Assembly: GCA_965644315.1 (NCBI GenBank)
Contig: CBFFRQ010000090.1
Location: forward strand, 1 to 64,000
Reading direction: 5' to 3'
DNA length: 64,000 bases
DNA from: Caecitellus pseudoparvulus
Taxonomy: Eukaryota; Bigyra: Bicosoecida
Shown here piece after piece: positions 22,301-31,802 of the stretch. A program made the position numbers and the translations under genes. Positions within the stretch are counted from its first letter, which is position 1. Each line of letters starts with the position of its first letter. Under the pieces are notes generated by a model. The model was not told where the DNA came from, did not search any database, and saw only the letters and a program-made list of their open reading frames with translations.

Positions 22301-23153
22301 CTGCGGCCCTGGCATTGGTCAGCTCTGCAGAAACGCCCTGCAACGCATCGGTGGCTGCTTGCTCCTGTGTGCGCGCACGCTGAGCAGCGTCGCGCTCATG
22401 CTGCACTTGTTGCCGCAACGTGTCCACTTCTCGCCGCCCGTCCTCCACCTCGCTCGTTGCCTGGGCGTGCTGCGTGCGCAGGTGTGCCAGCTGCCGCTGC
22501 ACCGCTGCATGGCGTGCCTCCGCCTCCTCCACCAGCCGCCTCAACGTGCCGTTCTCGCCCGCCAGATCGGCCAGGCGCTGGGACACTGCCGGGTCGTGGG
22601 CTGCCTGGGCCGGGGCGGGGGCTGGCGCGGCAGAGGCTTGCGCTTGCAGCTTGGCGTTGGTGGTGGCGAGCTCCAGCACCCGCTGCCGCTCACGCCGCAG
22701 TGCCGCACGCAGGGCGGTGATGGTGCCCTCTTGCTCCACGACGGTGTGGCTCGTCGCCGTCAGCTGCGCCAGCATGGCGCTGGAGGCGGTGCTGTCGTCG
22801 TGCCCCCCTCCGCCCTGTGCAGCGCCGTGGCCAGCCCAGGCCCCGTGCGCTCCGCCTGACGCCACAGCGCCGTCAGGCGCCTCGCCACGCCCCATTCCCG
22901 GCAGCATGAGGGAGTCATCCAAGTCCACAGTGCCGCCGTGCTCCACAGGGCGCCCGCCCGTGCCTGTGTGGCGAAGGGGAGCCGGGGGGGCGAGGCGTGC
23001 AGCGCGACCGTTGGAGCCCGCCTCGGCAGTGCTTGCGGCACACGCACCTCCACCTCGGGGGGGAGACAGCGTCAGATCTGCCTCTGTGCCATAGCCACCA
23101 AGGTCTTCGTGTGCCATGGCGGCTGTGGCTGCCTCCAGGGCTGTGCCTGCCAT
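19335..23153 (-). CDS. Long coiled-coil protein, disordered C-terminus
   Basis: Starting at ATG 23153, a single exon encodes 1,272 residues. The first 130 or so are disordered. Roughly residues 130-840 are a nearly continuous Ala/Glu/Gln/Arg-rich coiled coil (for example LRRERQRVLELA, EEARAEAL-type heptads and ERDSLARQVRDLK). The remaining 430 residues are Gly/Ser/Pro-rich with acidic patches, encoded partly by G-run/C-run hairpins (19565-19608 is a strong one). Such architecture is typical of cytoskeletal, basal-body or Golgi tethers, but no family-specific motif is visible. A CGGAAATT-type motif lies about 30 bp upstream of the ATG in the region shared with the divergent AKTIP-like gene. 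Confidence 0.8.
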   Translation of the reverse strand: MAGTALEAATAAMAHEDLGGYGTEADLTLSPPRGGGACAASTAEAGSNGRAARLAPPAPLRHTGTGGRPVEHGGTVDLDDSLMLPGMGRGEAPDGAVASGGAHGAWAGHGAAQGGGGHDDSTASSAMLAQLTATSHTVVEQEGTITALRAALRRERQRVLELATTNAKLQAQASAAPAPAPAQAAHDPAVSQRLADLAGENGTLRRLVEEAEARHAAVQRQLAHLRTQHAQATSEVEDGRREVDTLRQQVQHERDAAQRARTQEQAATDALQGVSAELTNARAADRAAQQRVAATAAAVAEASKAATAARERASGLASQLQAREAEVAACRAEIAALQSAGASSSAAAEASAERQRARAEELSNRVLSLADHVSQALACLAPARGGGGPSASLSSSTALVPAAVSGATAASVHGEDGSDAPVTRRLAQAGRELVELCSSAMRQLSEAQRSAASASDVAETHQATLAGVQRQLAESERARHALQDDFDAAVASARGDADAAVQAATTAAAQETESLRRNASTAQAQLTDCRQRLATAESELAALRTAFDAVQGSETRAKADAASARAALASARNALNASQRAAGLAATERDTAVREAARAKAELQATTAQLEAAEDRAASVVSSTALTTARAGTAEERAATAETLAQSAAAARRESEEALARAEARIEALQSACASAQAQVRGLSAKAAAAEARAAEHAAEAAGALELQRKLRDVREELRCLREERDDLRRRVTGAEKEFAAAQRATALAAEAADAAERRAQAAESAAASSSRSSRLAQDRSVASQRHKASLATQQAAAAQRQLRDVSFERDSLARQVRDLKVQVRASHVTVDTLRKELRDAHRLSLRTELGGSSDSGGAMGPFPVGAPHPPSPAASGASDSGEGWALRHAAGHSPPALAEEGGEGGGATDPALLGVWGDSSQLSHTDTEEEEEEGVTAQPPLTPAPGGAPPAPPSIGGSTISADGIDPEAWLAALAPKAGVVPASPPVVTFTPSTARQRESPPASAVSGDSPGASNHGSLGYSTTLHEEGGGEGGASDSEGGEGGEAAPDDSSPPRDRPGAATHHVPAESPDALAGLGILDLVTDSPPQPHSPADPGPRHAPSAADSSTPPPDMPHDVAAAAEDAISAALAAAGRELQPRERSRSTLGDTSGGGGSTAVPDAAGLGGLQDASGLSLLDLAAMSPEGGEGGVDSPPPSLAPGVKRVADLSPDSAAAAVLDAAGVSVGASIHSVLAGLQRPTTAPAPAAPLADTPTYFHEEDDDGAAGAFEFAP

Positions 23154-23362
23154 GTTGGCGCGGGGGGCAGGCAGTGCGTGCGGAAATTGCCTCCCAGCAC
23201 CCTCCGCAGTGGCCCCTCCAGGCACACACAATGACGTGCGGACGGGTCGGAGGGTAAAATGCAGATGGAGTCCGTCCCAACACACGCTGGACACGTTGCA
23301 TTCGTATTGCGAGGACCCTTTGAACTGTCCCCGGCTTCCACGTCCGCCGCTGGCAGCTTGGC
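23154..23362. promoter_or_regulatory. Compact bidirectional promoter region
   Basis: Only 209 bp separate the start codons of the coiled-coil gene (minus) and the AKTIP-like gene (plus), so both promoters must lie here. It contains the reverse of AATTTCCGC at about 23181-23190, beside the minus-strand ATG. No TATA element is obvious. Confidence 0.45.
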
Positions 23363-24385
23363 ATGGCACACGCACAGCCCTCTGCCGGCGCAGGCACTGC
23401 CACGGCAGCTGAGCCGCCGAAGACCCCCGAGGTGTCTGCTGCAGGAGTGTCACACGGCTTTCTGTCCCCGATGCAGGCCAAGCTGCAGCAATACAGCGCA
23501 GAGGTGCGCTTCAGGGCCAGCGTTTCGCCCCCTTGCGTTTCACTTCCGCACACGCCTTGCTCGCTGCTGCCCCAGGAACTTCGAGAGTTCGCGGCCCTGA
23601 TCGAGTACAAGGACCTTCGCAGCTCAGCAGTGTCTGGCGTGTATGTCCTGCCAGACTTGCGGGACCGCTTGCTGTGGCACGGCGTCGTCTGCCTGTCCGC
23701 CGGCCTGTACGTTGGCGGCGCCTTTCGCTTCCAGGCACGCCTCAGCCCCGACCAGCCCTGCGAGGGCGCCTACCCCACCATTGCATTTTGCTCCCCCGTC
23801 CTGCACCCGCTGGTGGACGCCGTCACGGGGCAGCTGGACCTGCACACCCGCTTCCCGACGTGGACAGAGACGTCCCGCACGGCAGATGCCGTGAACTACG
23901 TCAAGGAGGCGCTCATGCTGCCCCTGGAGCAGCTGGCCCGCCTCAAACCCACAAACCAACACGCCCACGACCTCCTCCGCTCCGACCCGGGGGCGTTTCG
24001 TGAGCAGGCGGCGGCATGTGCCGCGTCCTCCCGTGCACCGGTGTCTGAGGGGGACCTGGACGCGTTGGGCGTGCAGGGGGGGGCGGACGGTGACGAGCCA
24101 GGAGCAGGGGAGCAGTCAAGAGGCAAGGGCTTGCTGAGCTGGGCCAGGCGCTTTGCGGGTGGGTCCAAGGGGGGGGGTGACACTCCCCAGGGAGGGGACG
24201 GCGGCGAGGAGAGGGTGCTGGACGCCTCACAGCACTACCTGGGCCCAGCCCCCATCACGCCCGCATCAGAGGACCTGCGCCAGTGGCTGGTGGCTGAGAA
24301 ACGCAGCGGGAAGGAAGTGCTGGCCCGGTTGCTTCGGGGGACAAGGGGGGGTGGGCCCATGTCCCCCGCTCCGCCCCGCACCTGA
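23363..24385 (+). CDS. AKTIP: AKTIP/FTS-like UEV-domain protein
   Basis: The protein has a ubiquitin-conjugating-like fold of the AKTIP (FTS) type: SGVYVLPDLRDRLLWHGV, then GLYVGGAFRFQ, then PTIAFCSPVLHPLVDAVTG followed by LDLHTRFPTW. These match human AKTIP's GVYVQPSYRSALMWFGV, GLYQDGVFKF and PVFHPLVDPTSGELD. The catalytic Cys position of E2 enzymes is not conserved, as in AKTIP. In animals it acts with Hook proteins and FHIP in endosome/dynein transport. A 72-nt GT-AG intron at 23504-23575 probably splits the N-terminus; removing it keeps frame and gives KLQQYSAEELREFAAL, a smooth helix. The C-terminal 130 residues are an extra disordered tail. Confidence 0.8.
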   Translation: MAHAQPSAGAGTATAAEPPKTPEVSAAGVSHGFLSPMQAKLQQYSAEVRFRASVSPPCVSLPHTPCSLLPQELREFAALIEYKDLRSSAVSGVYVLPDLRDRLLWHGVVCLSAGLYVGGAFRFQARLSPDQPCEGAYPTIAFCSPVLHPLVDAVTGQLDLHTRFPTWTETSRTADAVNYVKEALMLPLEQLARLKPTNQHAHDLLRSDPGAFREQAAACAASSRAPVSEGDLDALGVQGGADGDEPGAGEQSRGKGLLSWARRFAGGSKGGGDTPQGGDGGEERVLDASQHYLGPAPITPASEDLRQWLVAEKRSGKEVLARLLRGTRGGGPMSPAPPRT

Positions 24386-24534
24386 GCGCACAGAAACAGG
24401 ATTGCGCACAGGCTGCCTTGTGGTGGGTACGAGTCCATGTCTTTGTGGCTGGGTGTGCTGTGGCCCTGCGGTGCGCCGTCATATGCGCAGCAGCCCTGCC
24501 AGCAGGTGGTGGGGGGGGAACCCTGCACGGCGTT

Positions 24535-25863
24535 TCACACACTGCCCTGCAGCCAACGCGGCAGGCGTGGCAAAGGCGCTTTCAGGCTGTGCAGGGTAGA
24601 GGGCGCTTGTGAGTGTGGGTGAGTGAGGGGGTGGCGGATGGGGGGGGGTTGCAGGGCACGCACGGGGGGGGCCAGGGTGAGAGTGTGGAAGCGCCAGGTC
24701 ATGAGCGGCTGCCAGTCTGGCGTGCCGGCCCCAGGCTCGTACGCTGCAGCGGGCGGGAAGCCCTCGTCATCCTCTGCTGCCCAGTATGCCGCGGCGGATG
24801 GCCGGGCGTCGAATTGGCGCACAATCGCCAGGGGCACTGCGACGGGGCGTGGGTGAGGGCGGTGCATCGGTGTAGATTTACGCGAGCGTGTGGGTGTGCA
24901 CGCACACTGCTCTGGCATGCGCAGGCATGCCACTGTGCGCTCCCCTAGGCCGGTATCGTGTGTCCACTCCTGGAAGGGCGGCGCCACCAGCGCGCCACAC
25001 ACACCAGCACCGTTTGAGCGCGTGAAGTCTTCCGTGGAGATGGGAGGCAACATAGCCTCAGCTGTGAAGAGAAATGGCGTTCCGCTGAGGCGAGGGGCTT
25101 CGGCCTCCTGCCTGCTGGACTCACAGAGGTGTGCGAATTCGCAGCTCTCCTCGCCCCCTGCTCGTGTGACTTGGATCTCCTGGCGCCGGCCGCTGTACAG
25201 CTGTAGGGTCGACACCCCAGCGTGCATTCCAGCAGTGAAATTGAGTGCACTTCGTCTGCCTGTCCAATCAAAATGCACCAGCACTTTCGCAACGCGAGGG
25301 GGCCAGCCGCCGTCGTCCTGCGCGAGGCAGGTGAGCAGAGCAGTGAAACGCAAGCGCAACGCCCGCCGCAGGCAGGCGGCCGCACCGCAGGAATCAAGTG
25401 TGCAGTGGAGACTACCTCGGCTGAGAACTGCGGTGGAAGGCCCAGTCTCTTCGCTCGTGTGCACCGTGTACCCCCCATACAGGCTAACGTGAAGGCCGCA
25501 GCCAAGCGCAGCATGTTTGAGCGGGGCATCGTTGCCAAGCGTCGAGCACTCGCGCTGCTGTGTAGGGGAGGGGACCTCGTGAGCTGGATGCAGGCATTCT
25601 AGGGTCGTTTCGTTGTGTCGCGCTACCTCCACCACGTACCTCGTTGTTTTGACCCTGAGGAGGAGCACGCAGAGATCCCTGAGGTGCTCCGTTTGCAACC
25701 CACACAGTCGTGAGGAGGGGCAATATGTCCAGCGAGCTAAACTACAAGTGGCTTCAAATTGTGTCCTACGCAATGCAACTGCAGCAGAGTATACAGTTTG
25801 CGCATTCCTCGCGCTTACGCATACCTCAGCAGCGAGCCTCGCCTGCCCGGTGCCTTCCCACAC
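24535..25863 (-). CDS. Hypothetical protein, gene model doubtful
   Basis: An open frame of about 440 codons lies between two better-supported genes. It has no ATG near its 5' end; the first in-frame ATG is far inside, so an upstream exon is probably missing. The sequence mixes plausible folded stretches (VAKVLVHFDWTGRRSALNF, AYWAAEDDEGFPP) with a tail rich in Pro, His and Leu that looks non-coding (after about 24680). It is Cys-rich in its first half. I recognise no family. It may be a real gene with unplaced introns, or partly 3' UTR of neighbours. Confidence 0.35.
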   Translation of the reverse strand: MWEGTGQARLAAEVCVSARNAQTVYSAAVALRRTQFEATCSLARWTYCPSSRLCGLQTEHLRDLCVLLLRVKTTRYVVEVARHNETTLECLHPAHEVPSPTQQRECSTLGNDAPLKHAALGCGLHVSLYGGYTVHTSEETGPSTAVLSRGSLHCTLDSCGAAACLRRALRLRFTALLTCLAQDDGGWPPRVAKVLVHFDWTGRRSALNFTAGMHAGVSTLQLYSGRRQEIQVTRAGGEESCEFAHLCESSRQEAEAPRLSGTPFLFTAEAMLPPISTEDFTRSNGAGVCGALVAPPFQEWTHDTGLGERTVACLRMPEQCACTPTRSRKSTPMHRPHPRPVAVPLAIVRQFDARPSAAAYWAAEDDEGFPPAAAYEPGAGTPDWQPLMTWRFHTLTLAPPVRALQPPPIRHPLTHPHSQAPSTLHSLKAPLPRLPRWLQGSV

Positions 25864-25916
25864 CCGTTGTACCGGGAGCCGACTTGCGCAGCCGTCTGTT
25901 CACACGCACGGACAGC

Positions 25917-27061
25917 ATGTGCGCTGAACGCTGTGCACAGAAGCGGGGGTATGGTGTTGGGGGCGAGAAACTCAGTGAGTGCCTTGTGAAGAGCAGCGCG
26001 GCGCAGGGTCAGCTGCAGTGACTAGCCCGCCATTGCTGTTGTGTTGTGCAAACGCGCGTCACACGACCCATCTTCGTGACTGCACAGAATACCTGGGCGT
26101 TTCTGAAGACCCAAACAAGCCTGCCCTCTACTCTGTCCACCGAGGTATGCCTGTGAACCCCCCATTCCGGGCGTTGCAGAGCATGTGGCGCGTGCAACAG
26201 TTTCCGCACTTGTTGCCGCCTGCCTCCCGCAGACAGGCCATTCAACGCAAAGCTAAAAGGCGCCCAAATGCAGACAAGCATGGGAGGGGTGGTGCGGAAG
26301 GGCCTTGGGCGTGCTGCCAGCGTGCAGCCTGACACGTTCTCAGCCCTGTGAGGACACTGCACTGCGCTTCAGCTGGCGCTGCACTCTGCCTGCACTGCAG
26401 CCCCGTCACCCCCCGGCACCGCAGCGAGTACAAGAGCCACCCCTACGTGGCCCCTTCAACTCTGGCGTACCAAGCCACCAACAAGGCGAGCCAGCGGGGC
26501 TTCAACTCGACTGGCCCCCGCCCCAGCGCCCTCATGCAGGCCCTCTTGCAGAAGTGGACGGACAAGGAGAACCGGCGGTGCATGCAGCTCATGGAGCGCA
26601 CGGGCGCCCTGGAGGCAGCACGCACCGCCCTGGCAAACAAGAAAGCCAAGGAAACACAAGCTTCCTTCGCGTTGGACCCCTTCAGCGAGGAAGCCAAGGC
26701 CAGCAGGGGGCACGCCGCGTCACGCCCTGATTCCCGCGGAACCAGCGGGGTGTGGTCACTTGGATCAGGGCGCACGGGGGCGAGCGGCACTTCCCGCCCG
26801 GCATCTGCGCCATACACACGCAGCTCGAGAGCAGTGCGGTCCCGACGAGTGTTCGCGTACGACCAAGTGCACGGCGACGAGCGGTGGGACATGCAGCCCA
26901 CCGCCAAGCTGAAGGACAAGTCGCGTGACCGGCGGTACGGCCTCATTCGGCCCTCCTCTGCCAGCATCGGGGAAGGCACGCGGAACATGCAGGCGCAACG
27001 GCCGGCATTCGGCAAGACAAACTCCCTTCGTGCATTCTACACGCCTGTGTCACAGCATTGA
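25917..27061 (+). CDS. Unrecognised basic protein, four exons
   Basis: Exons at 25917-25974, 26088-26144, 26233-26347 and 26425-27061 join in phase across GT-AG introns of 113, 88 and 77 nt, giving 288 residues. The joined N-terminus reads GEKLKYLGVSEDPNKPALYS, then HRDRPFNAKLKGAQMQTSMG and EYKSHPYVAPSTLAYQ. The centre is a charged helix (LLQKWTDKENRRCMQLMERTG), and the C-terminal half is Arg/Ser-rich and probably disordered. No domain is recognised. The many short, evenly spaced Tyr/Pro segments resemble microtubule-inner or flagella-associated proteins, but this is only an impression. The exon model rests on frame continuity. Confidence 0.6.
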
Positions 27062-27140
27062 CACAGGCTGCGCTGCCAGTGCCCCTGCAACCTTGAGCCT
27101 ACAATGCAGCGGCACAGCAACCTCGTCCCGCCCACCGGCG

Positions 27141-29049
27141 TCACCAGTGACTCAGGGACATCAGCATGTTGTCCATGCGCAGCAGCACCGCATCCAGGCG
27201 CTCAATGGCGGTGCGGATTTTGCCCACCGACGCCTCGAACGCGTCCACATCTGCTGCAGTGCGCTCGGCACGCAGCAGCTTGTCTTGGCGCTTGGCTTCC
27301 TTGTGCCGGCGCACGCGCAGGTTGTACATGACACGGAAGGTCTGGGACAGCACGGCAGCCTTCACAGCCTCCATGCTGGCCTCGTACAGGTACACCGTGT
27401 GCTGTGGCAGGAGGTTGGGGAATTTGGGCAGCGCCTGCTGCGTCAAGATGCCCGTGCTGTGCAGGTGGTACAGCGTGTTCCTGGCCGTCTTCAATTCCAC
27501 CAGAGCCGCGTCAGCTACCATCTGGTCCGTCATCATGCCTTTGCTCAGCAGCAGGCGCACGATGCGCGGGGCGTGCACGCCGTGCTGCTGCAGCAGCACG
27601 TTCATGAGGGTGGCTTCGGCCAAGTCGTCCATGACGCGGCGGAAATTGACACTCCACGTGCCGCCGTCAGCACCGGCGGTGTGGCGGTCCACGATGCCAC
27701 CACACGCCCCAGCCATGACTTCTAACACCTTTGTCACTTGTTCCCAAGTCAGCTCCTTCGCAGGCGCCCCCCCCGGGCCTTTGTCCAGCCGCGTCGCGGC
27801 AAGGATGTCGCGCGCCGAAATGGCCTTGCTGTGACTCTGCCCGCTGCCCGTCTCGAAGGGCAGAGACAGCCGCAGCAGCGCCTCCACCACTCGCTGTGCG
27901 CGAGGACTGAGTTTTAACCGCACGTAGCTGGACAGGGCCTCGTGGCGCAGCAGGCGCTGCACCGCCGCGAAATCGAACCGCCACAGCAAATCATGCGGCG
28001 CCTCCCCTGCCACGTCGCCCGCCTCCAGCACGGCCGAGGTGAGGGCGCCCCCGGACACCATCTCCGCCCGAGTGCGCTTGCCTGGTCGCGGCACACCGCC
28101 GCCTGCCGCGGTGGAGGCGGCGGTGGCTCGGCGGCTGGAGGTGCCTGCCGTCGCCTGGCGAGCCCGGGCAGCAGCCAGGGCAGAGTGTGCCTTGGCGCCG
28201 CCACTGCCCTTGCGCGACTTTGACGTGGACGGCTTGGGCACCAGCTCGTCGTCGTCGTCACTGTCTGTGTCGGGTGCCACCAGCGCGTCGCCCAGCAGCG
28301 GAGGCGGCAGGATGGCCAGCTTTGTGCCCGAAACCTGCTCAGGGGGGAGAGGCACACCCTCTGCTCGTGTCAGCATGCGCGCAGAGACCAGGGCCCGCCA
28401 GCCTTCTTGAAACGACGTCTGGCTCAACTCCTCGCCTGCGTTTCGTGGCGTAACGCTCTCGGCCTGCTTGGCACCCGCGATGGCTTGCTCCTGAGACGCA
28501 ACACCGTGGTGCAGCACCTGCTCGGCAAGGATCGCTGCTGCCGTGCCCAGGTGCTCCTGCACGTACACCAAGCAGCGAGGCACGCGCAGCAGCAACACAG
28601 CTGCGTCCACAACAAAGCTGTATCGGATGGTGCCCAGAGACATGACAGCCCCGCCTTCCTTAATTGGCGCACGGTCCACACGTGCCGTCGCCAAGCCATG
28701 CTTCAGCAGCACGATCAACGCGTACCGCACCTGTGGCGTGGGAAAGGCGCTGCAATCGACGGCTCTGCGGAAGTTGACCTGGCACGCTCTTCCGCACCTC
28801 TGCGGCATCCTGCCTGCTGGGCACTCGGTCGCGCCGGTCTGTCACTGCTGCAATGAGTTCCACAAGAGTCAGCTGCCCCCGCTGCTGCAGCGTATCAGCA
28901 ACGTTCTGTGCAGGCGAGCAGCGCGGGGAGCGAGCACGGTGCGGACTTTGCAGGCGAAGCGTAGCCGGCGCAGATCTCACCCCAACCAGCGGGCCAAAGT
29001 GCTGCGTGGTCAGGTCCACCGCCAGCAGCACCTTGTACATATCTGCCAT
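27141..29049 (-). CDS. POLR3C: RNA polymerase III subunit RPC3 (POLR3C)
   Basis: Three exons are joined by introns at 28906-28980 and 28779-28845, giving 588 residues from ATG 29049. The N-terminus MYKVLLAVDLTTQHFGPLVG aligns with KLCSLLLQEHFGEIVEKIG of RPC3. LTLVELIAAVNFRRAVD and VRYALIVLLKHGLATARV match the first winged-helix repeats (VKKALCVLVQHNLVSYQV in human). Further winged-helix segments follow around AVQRLLRHEALSSYVRLKL, RDILAATRLDKG and GVHAPRIVRLLLSKGMMTDQMV, ending in a coiled C-terminus. RPC3 is part of the RPC3/6/7 subcomplex that opens promoters of tRNA, 5S and U6 genes. A 90-residue Ala/Ser/Thr-rich insertion sits mid-protein (around 28060-28300). Size is close to the usual 530-650 residues. 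Confidence 0.9.
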
Positions 29050-29388
29050 GACTGCCACCACCTTCTTTCCTCAGGCGAATGCCCTCCGCGTGCCTGGGCA
29101 AACCTCGCAGCGTGGCTGGCCCGTGCTGCCTTGGCCGTCCCCTAGCAAGGCGCGGCAAAGCCCGGCAACGTCACCACACCGCAGCCAGAGGAGCGGTGAG
29201 CGAGCGGCGTGGCAATGCTGGTTGAAGAAAGCGGGGATTTGGCACGTGCGGGTGTGCCTGCAGAGTCAGGCAACCTGGTCGAACTGAGCGCGAAAGCGAG
29301 CTTCACCACCACTCCCTTGCGGTTTGCATTGCGCTCTGTGAACTGAGGCACGGCGGCGGCTGGCCATGACGCAGCAGACACACCAGCA
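29050..29388. other. Intergenic region
   Basis: About 340 bp between the RPC3 start and the end of the first ankyrin gene. It must hold the RPC3 promoter. No gene, repeat or recognisable element is seen apart from the left edge of the tandem duplication at about 29365. Confidence 0.4.
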
Positions 29389-30399
29389 CTACCGCACTGA
29401 CCCTGCCGCTCGCACCAGCACCATGGACCGCCTGCCCTGCCGAGTGCACGTGCCGGCCCACACGGCATCCTTGGCGGGCTGCACAGCCACCTGCCCAGCG
29501 GCAAGCCGTGTCTGGAGGGGAATGGCTCGATGGCCGGTGAGGCCCAGCAGCTCTCTCGTCAAGGCCGGATGCCCAGCGGTGCAAGCCTTCCGAAATGCGT
29601 TCTCTGAGACCGCATGAACATCCACCTCACGGTGCCCGGTCAGAGCAAGCAGCTCACGAACCACGTCCAAGTGGCCATTCTCACAGGCCAACTGGAAGCC
29701 ATACTCAGGCCAGTCCGTGGGCCCAGCGTGCACATTCACTTCTCGATGTCCATCCAGGGCAAGCAGTTCGCGCACCACATTCACATGGCCCCACTCACAT
29801 GCAGATCGGAAGCCACCCTCGGGCCCACCCCAACCCTTGGCGTGCACATTCACTTCTCGATGCCCCGTCAGCGCGAGCAGTTCACGCACCACGTCAAGGT
29901 GCCCATTCATACATGCGAATTGGAAGCCGACCTCTGGATTGCCCATCACTCCAGCATGCACGTCAACCTCACGGTCGCCCGTCAAGGATAGCAGCTCGCG
30001 GACCACATCCACGTGCCCCCTCTCACAGGCCAGCCGAAAGCCACCCTCAGGATTGCCATCCTTGCTCACTGCGTGGACGTCCACAGCTCCTGGCCCCTCC
30101 ACGCCCAACAACTCACGCACCATCTCAACACGGCCCGCGCCACACGCCTCCACAAATGCCTCGTCCAACACGCCGTGCATGTCACAGGCCCCGCCCTCGA
30201 CCACACGCAGCACCCTGTGCAACAGACCGGCCAGGCCTAGCTCACACACCAGTCGCGCTGCCCCAGAAACATCCAGCGCCGAAAGTGAGCCCACACTGGC
30301 GTCATCGCCCTTTGAGCGCTCTTCTGCCAGTGCCACCAACGCCTCAGCATTGCCAGGTCCACACACCTCCCACCCGCCAGCATCGTCCGCCTCGGCCAT
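29389..30399 (-). CDS. Ankyrin-repeat protein, tandem copy 1
   Basis: The single-exon gene encodes 336 residues from ATG 30399. After an acidic N-terminus (LVALAEERSKGDDASVG) come six ankyrin-type helical repeats of about 37 residues with the core (H)xDVVRELLALTGHREVDVHA, preceded by GGFRLACERG-type first helices. The last repeat is degenerate (PALTRELLGLTGHRAIPL). The C-terminus is a short basic tail shared with copy 2. The repeats lack the classical TPLH turn, having GFRxAC instead; this subtype is common in large ankyrin families of some protists and algae. It is presumably a protein-binding module with an unknown partner. It is a near-duplicate of the next gene. Confidence 0.8.
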   Translation of the reverse strand: MAEADDAGGWEVCGPGNAEALVALAEERSKGDDASVGSLSALDVSGAARLVCELGLAGLLHRVLRVVEGGACDMHGVLDEAFVEACGAGRVEMVRELLGVEGPGAVDVHAVSKDGNPEGGFRLACERGHVDVVRELLSLTGDREVDVHAGVMGNPEVGFQFACMNGHLDVVRELLALTGHREVNVHAKGWGGPEGGFRSACEWGHVNVVRELLALDGHREVNVHAGPTDWPEYGFQLACENGHLDVVRELLALTGHREVDVHAVSENAFRKACTAGHPALTRELLGLTGHRAIPLQTRLAAGQVAVQPAKDAVWAGTCTRQGRRSMVLVRAAGSVR

Positions 30400-30680
30400 G
30401 GCGTGTTGGCGTCAGATTCCGCAGGTGGCCCAGGCTGATGCTTGCCGCTGTGGGGCTGCCAAGGCGCGGCTGGGTGTGCGTGCTTGTTGCTGTGTGTGAG
30501 GCAATCGGATGCAGTGTCGGTGTTGTGGAATTGGCTGGTATGCAAAAGTGTTGCTTGGTCGTGTGGCCCAGCCAGTGGCGCTGGCTCGTCCACCCTTTGG
30601 ATGTGATTGGTCATGCAAGGCAGAAAGCGGGTGCTGGTGTAGCTAGGGGCATGCCGGCTGCTGGCCGTGTCACACCAGCA

Positions 30681-31802
30681 CTACCGAGCTGACCCTGCCG
30701 CTCGCACCAGCACCATGGACCGCCTGCCCTGCCGAGTGCACGTGCCGGCCCAGACAGCATCCTTGGCGGGCTGCACAGCCACCTGCCCAGCGGCAAGCCG
30801 TGTCTGGAGGGGAATGGCCCGGTGTCCAGTGAGGCCCAGCAGCTCTCTCGTCAAGGCCGGGTGCCCAGCCGTGCAAGCCTTCCGAAATGCGTCCTCTGAG
30901 ACTGCATGCACGTCAACCTCACGGTGCCCGGTCAGAGCAAGCAGCTCGCGCACAACGTTCAGTCTGCCAAAGCGGCACGCCTCACGGAGCCCAAACTCTG
31001 GCTTGCCCTCAGGCCCAGCGTGCACATCGACAGCTCGGTGCCCATCCAGCGCAAGCAGTTCGCGCACCACGTCAAGGTGCCCATTCATGCAGGCAAATCG
31101 AAATCCTTCCTCAGGGTTTCCCTCAAACCCTGCGTGCACATCCACCTCGCGATGTCCATCCAGCGCAAGCAGCTCACGCACCACATCTATGTGGCCAAAA
31201 CTGCAGGCTCCCCGGAAGCCGGCCTCCGGACCCTGCACATCCCCGACATGCACGTCAACCTCACGGTCGCCCGTCAGCGCTAGCAGCTCTCGCACCACGT
31301 CTATGTGGCCAAACCTGCAGGCTCCCCGGAAGCCGGCCTCGGGTCCATCCTGGTCAGCAGCATGCACGTCCACCTCGCGATGCTCCGTCAGTGCCAGCAG
31401 CTCGCGGACCACATCCACATGCCCCCTCTCACAGGCCAGCCGAAAGCCACCCTCGGTGATGTAGAAGTGCTCTGCGTGGACGTCCACCGCTCCTGGCCCC
31501 TCCACGCCCAACAGCTCACGCACCATCTCAACACAGCCCGCGCCACACGCCTCCACAAATGCCTCGTCCAACACGCCGTGCATGTCACAGGCCCCGCCCT
31601 CGACCACACGCAGCACCCTGTGCAACAGACCGGCCAGGCCTAGCTCACACACCAGTCGCGCTGCCCTAGAAACATCCAGCGCCGAAAGTGAGCCCACACT
31701 GGCGTCATCGCCCTTTGAGCGCTCTTCCGCCAGTGCCACCAACGCCTCAGCATCGCCAGGTCCACATACCTCCCACCCACCAGCATCGTCCTGCTGAGCC
31801 AT
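30681..31802 (-). CDS. Ankyrin-repeat protein, tandem copy 2
   Basis: The single-exon gene encodes 373 residues from ATG 31802. Its N-terminal 120 residues and C-terminal 70 residues are almost identical to copy 1. In between it has one more ankyrin unit (seven versus six by my count), with different repeat-specific residues such as FGHIDVVRELLALTGDREVD. The 37-residue length difference equals one repeat. Upstream DNA is also duplicated, so both copies probably share regulation. The function is unknown, presumably protein binding. Confidence 0.8.
   Translation of the reverse strand: MAQQDDAGGWEVCGPGDAEALVALAEERSKGDDASVGSLSALDVSRAARLVCELGLAGLLHRVLRVVEGGACDMHGVLDEAFVEACGAGCVEMVRELLGVEGPGAVDVHAEHFYITEGGFRLACERGHVDVVRELLALTEHREVDVHAADQDGPEAGFRGACRFGHIDVVRELLALTGDREVDVHVGDVQGPEAGFRGACSFGHIDVVRELLALDGHREVDVHAGFEGNPEEGFRFACMNGHLDVVRELLALDGHRAVDVHAGPEGKPEFGLREACRFGRLNVVRELLALTGHREVDVHAVSEDAFRKACTAGHPALTRELLGLTGHRAIPLQTRLAAGQVAVQPAKDAVWAGTCTRQGRRSMVLVRAAGSAR

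Noticed and set aside
29389-31802. Ankyrin pair as viral or bacterial transfer
   Set aside because: Composition matches the neighbouring genes and the duplication includes host-like upstream DNA. Nothing in the sequence shows transfer.
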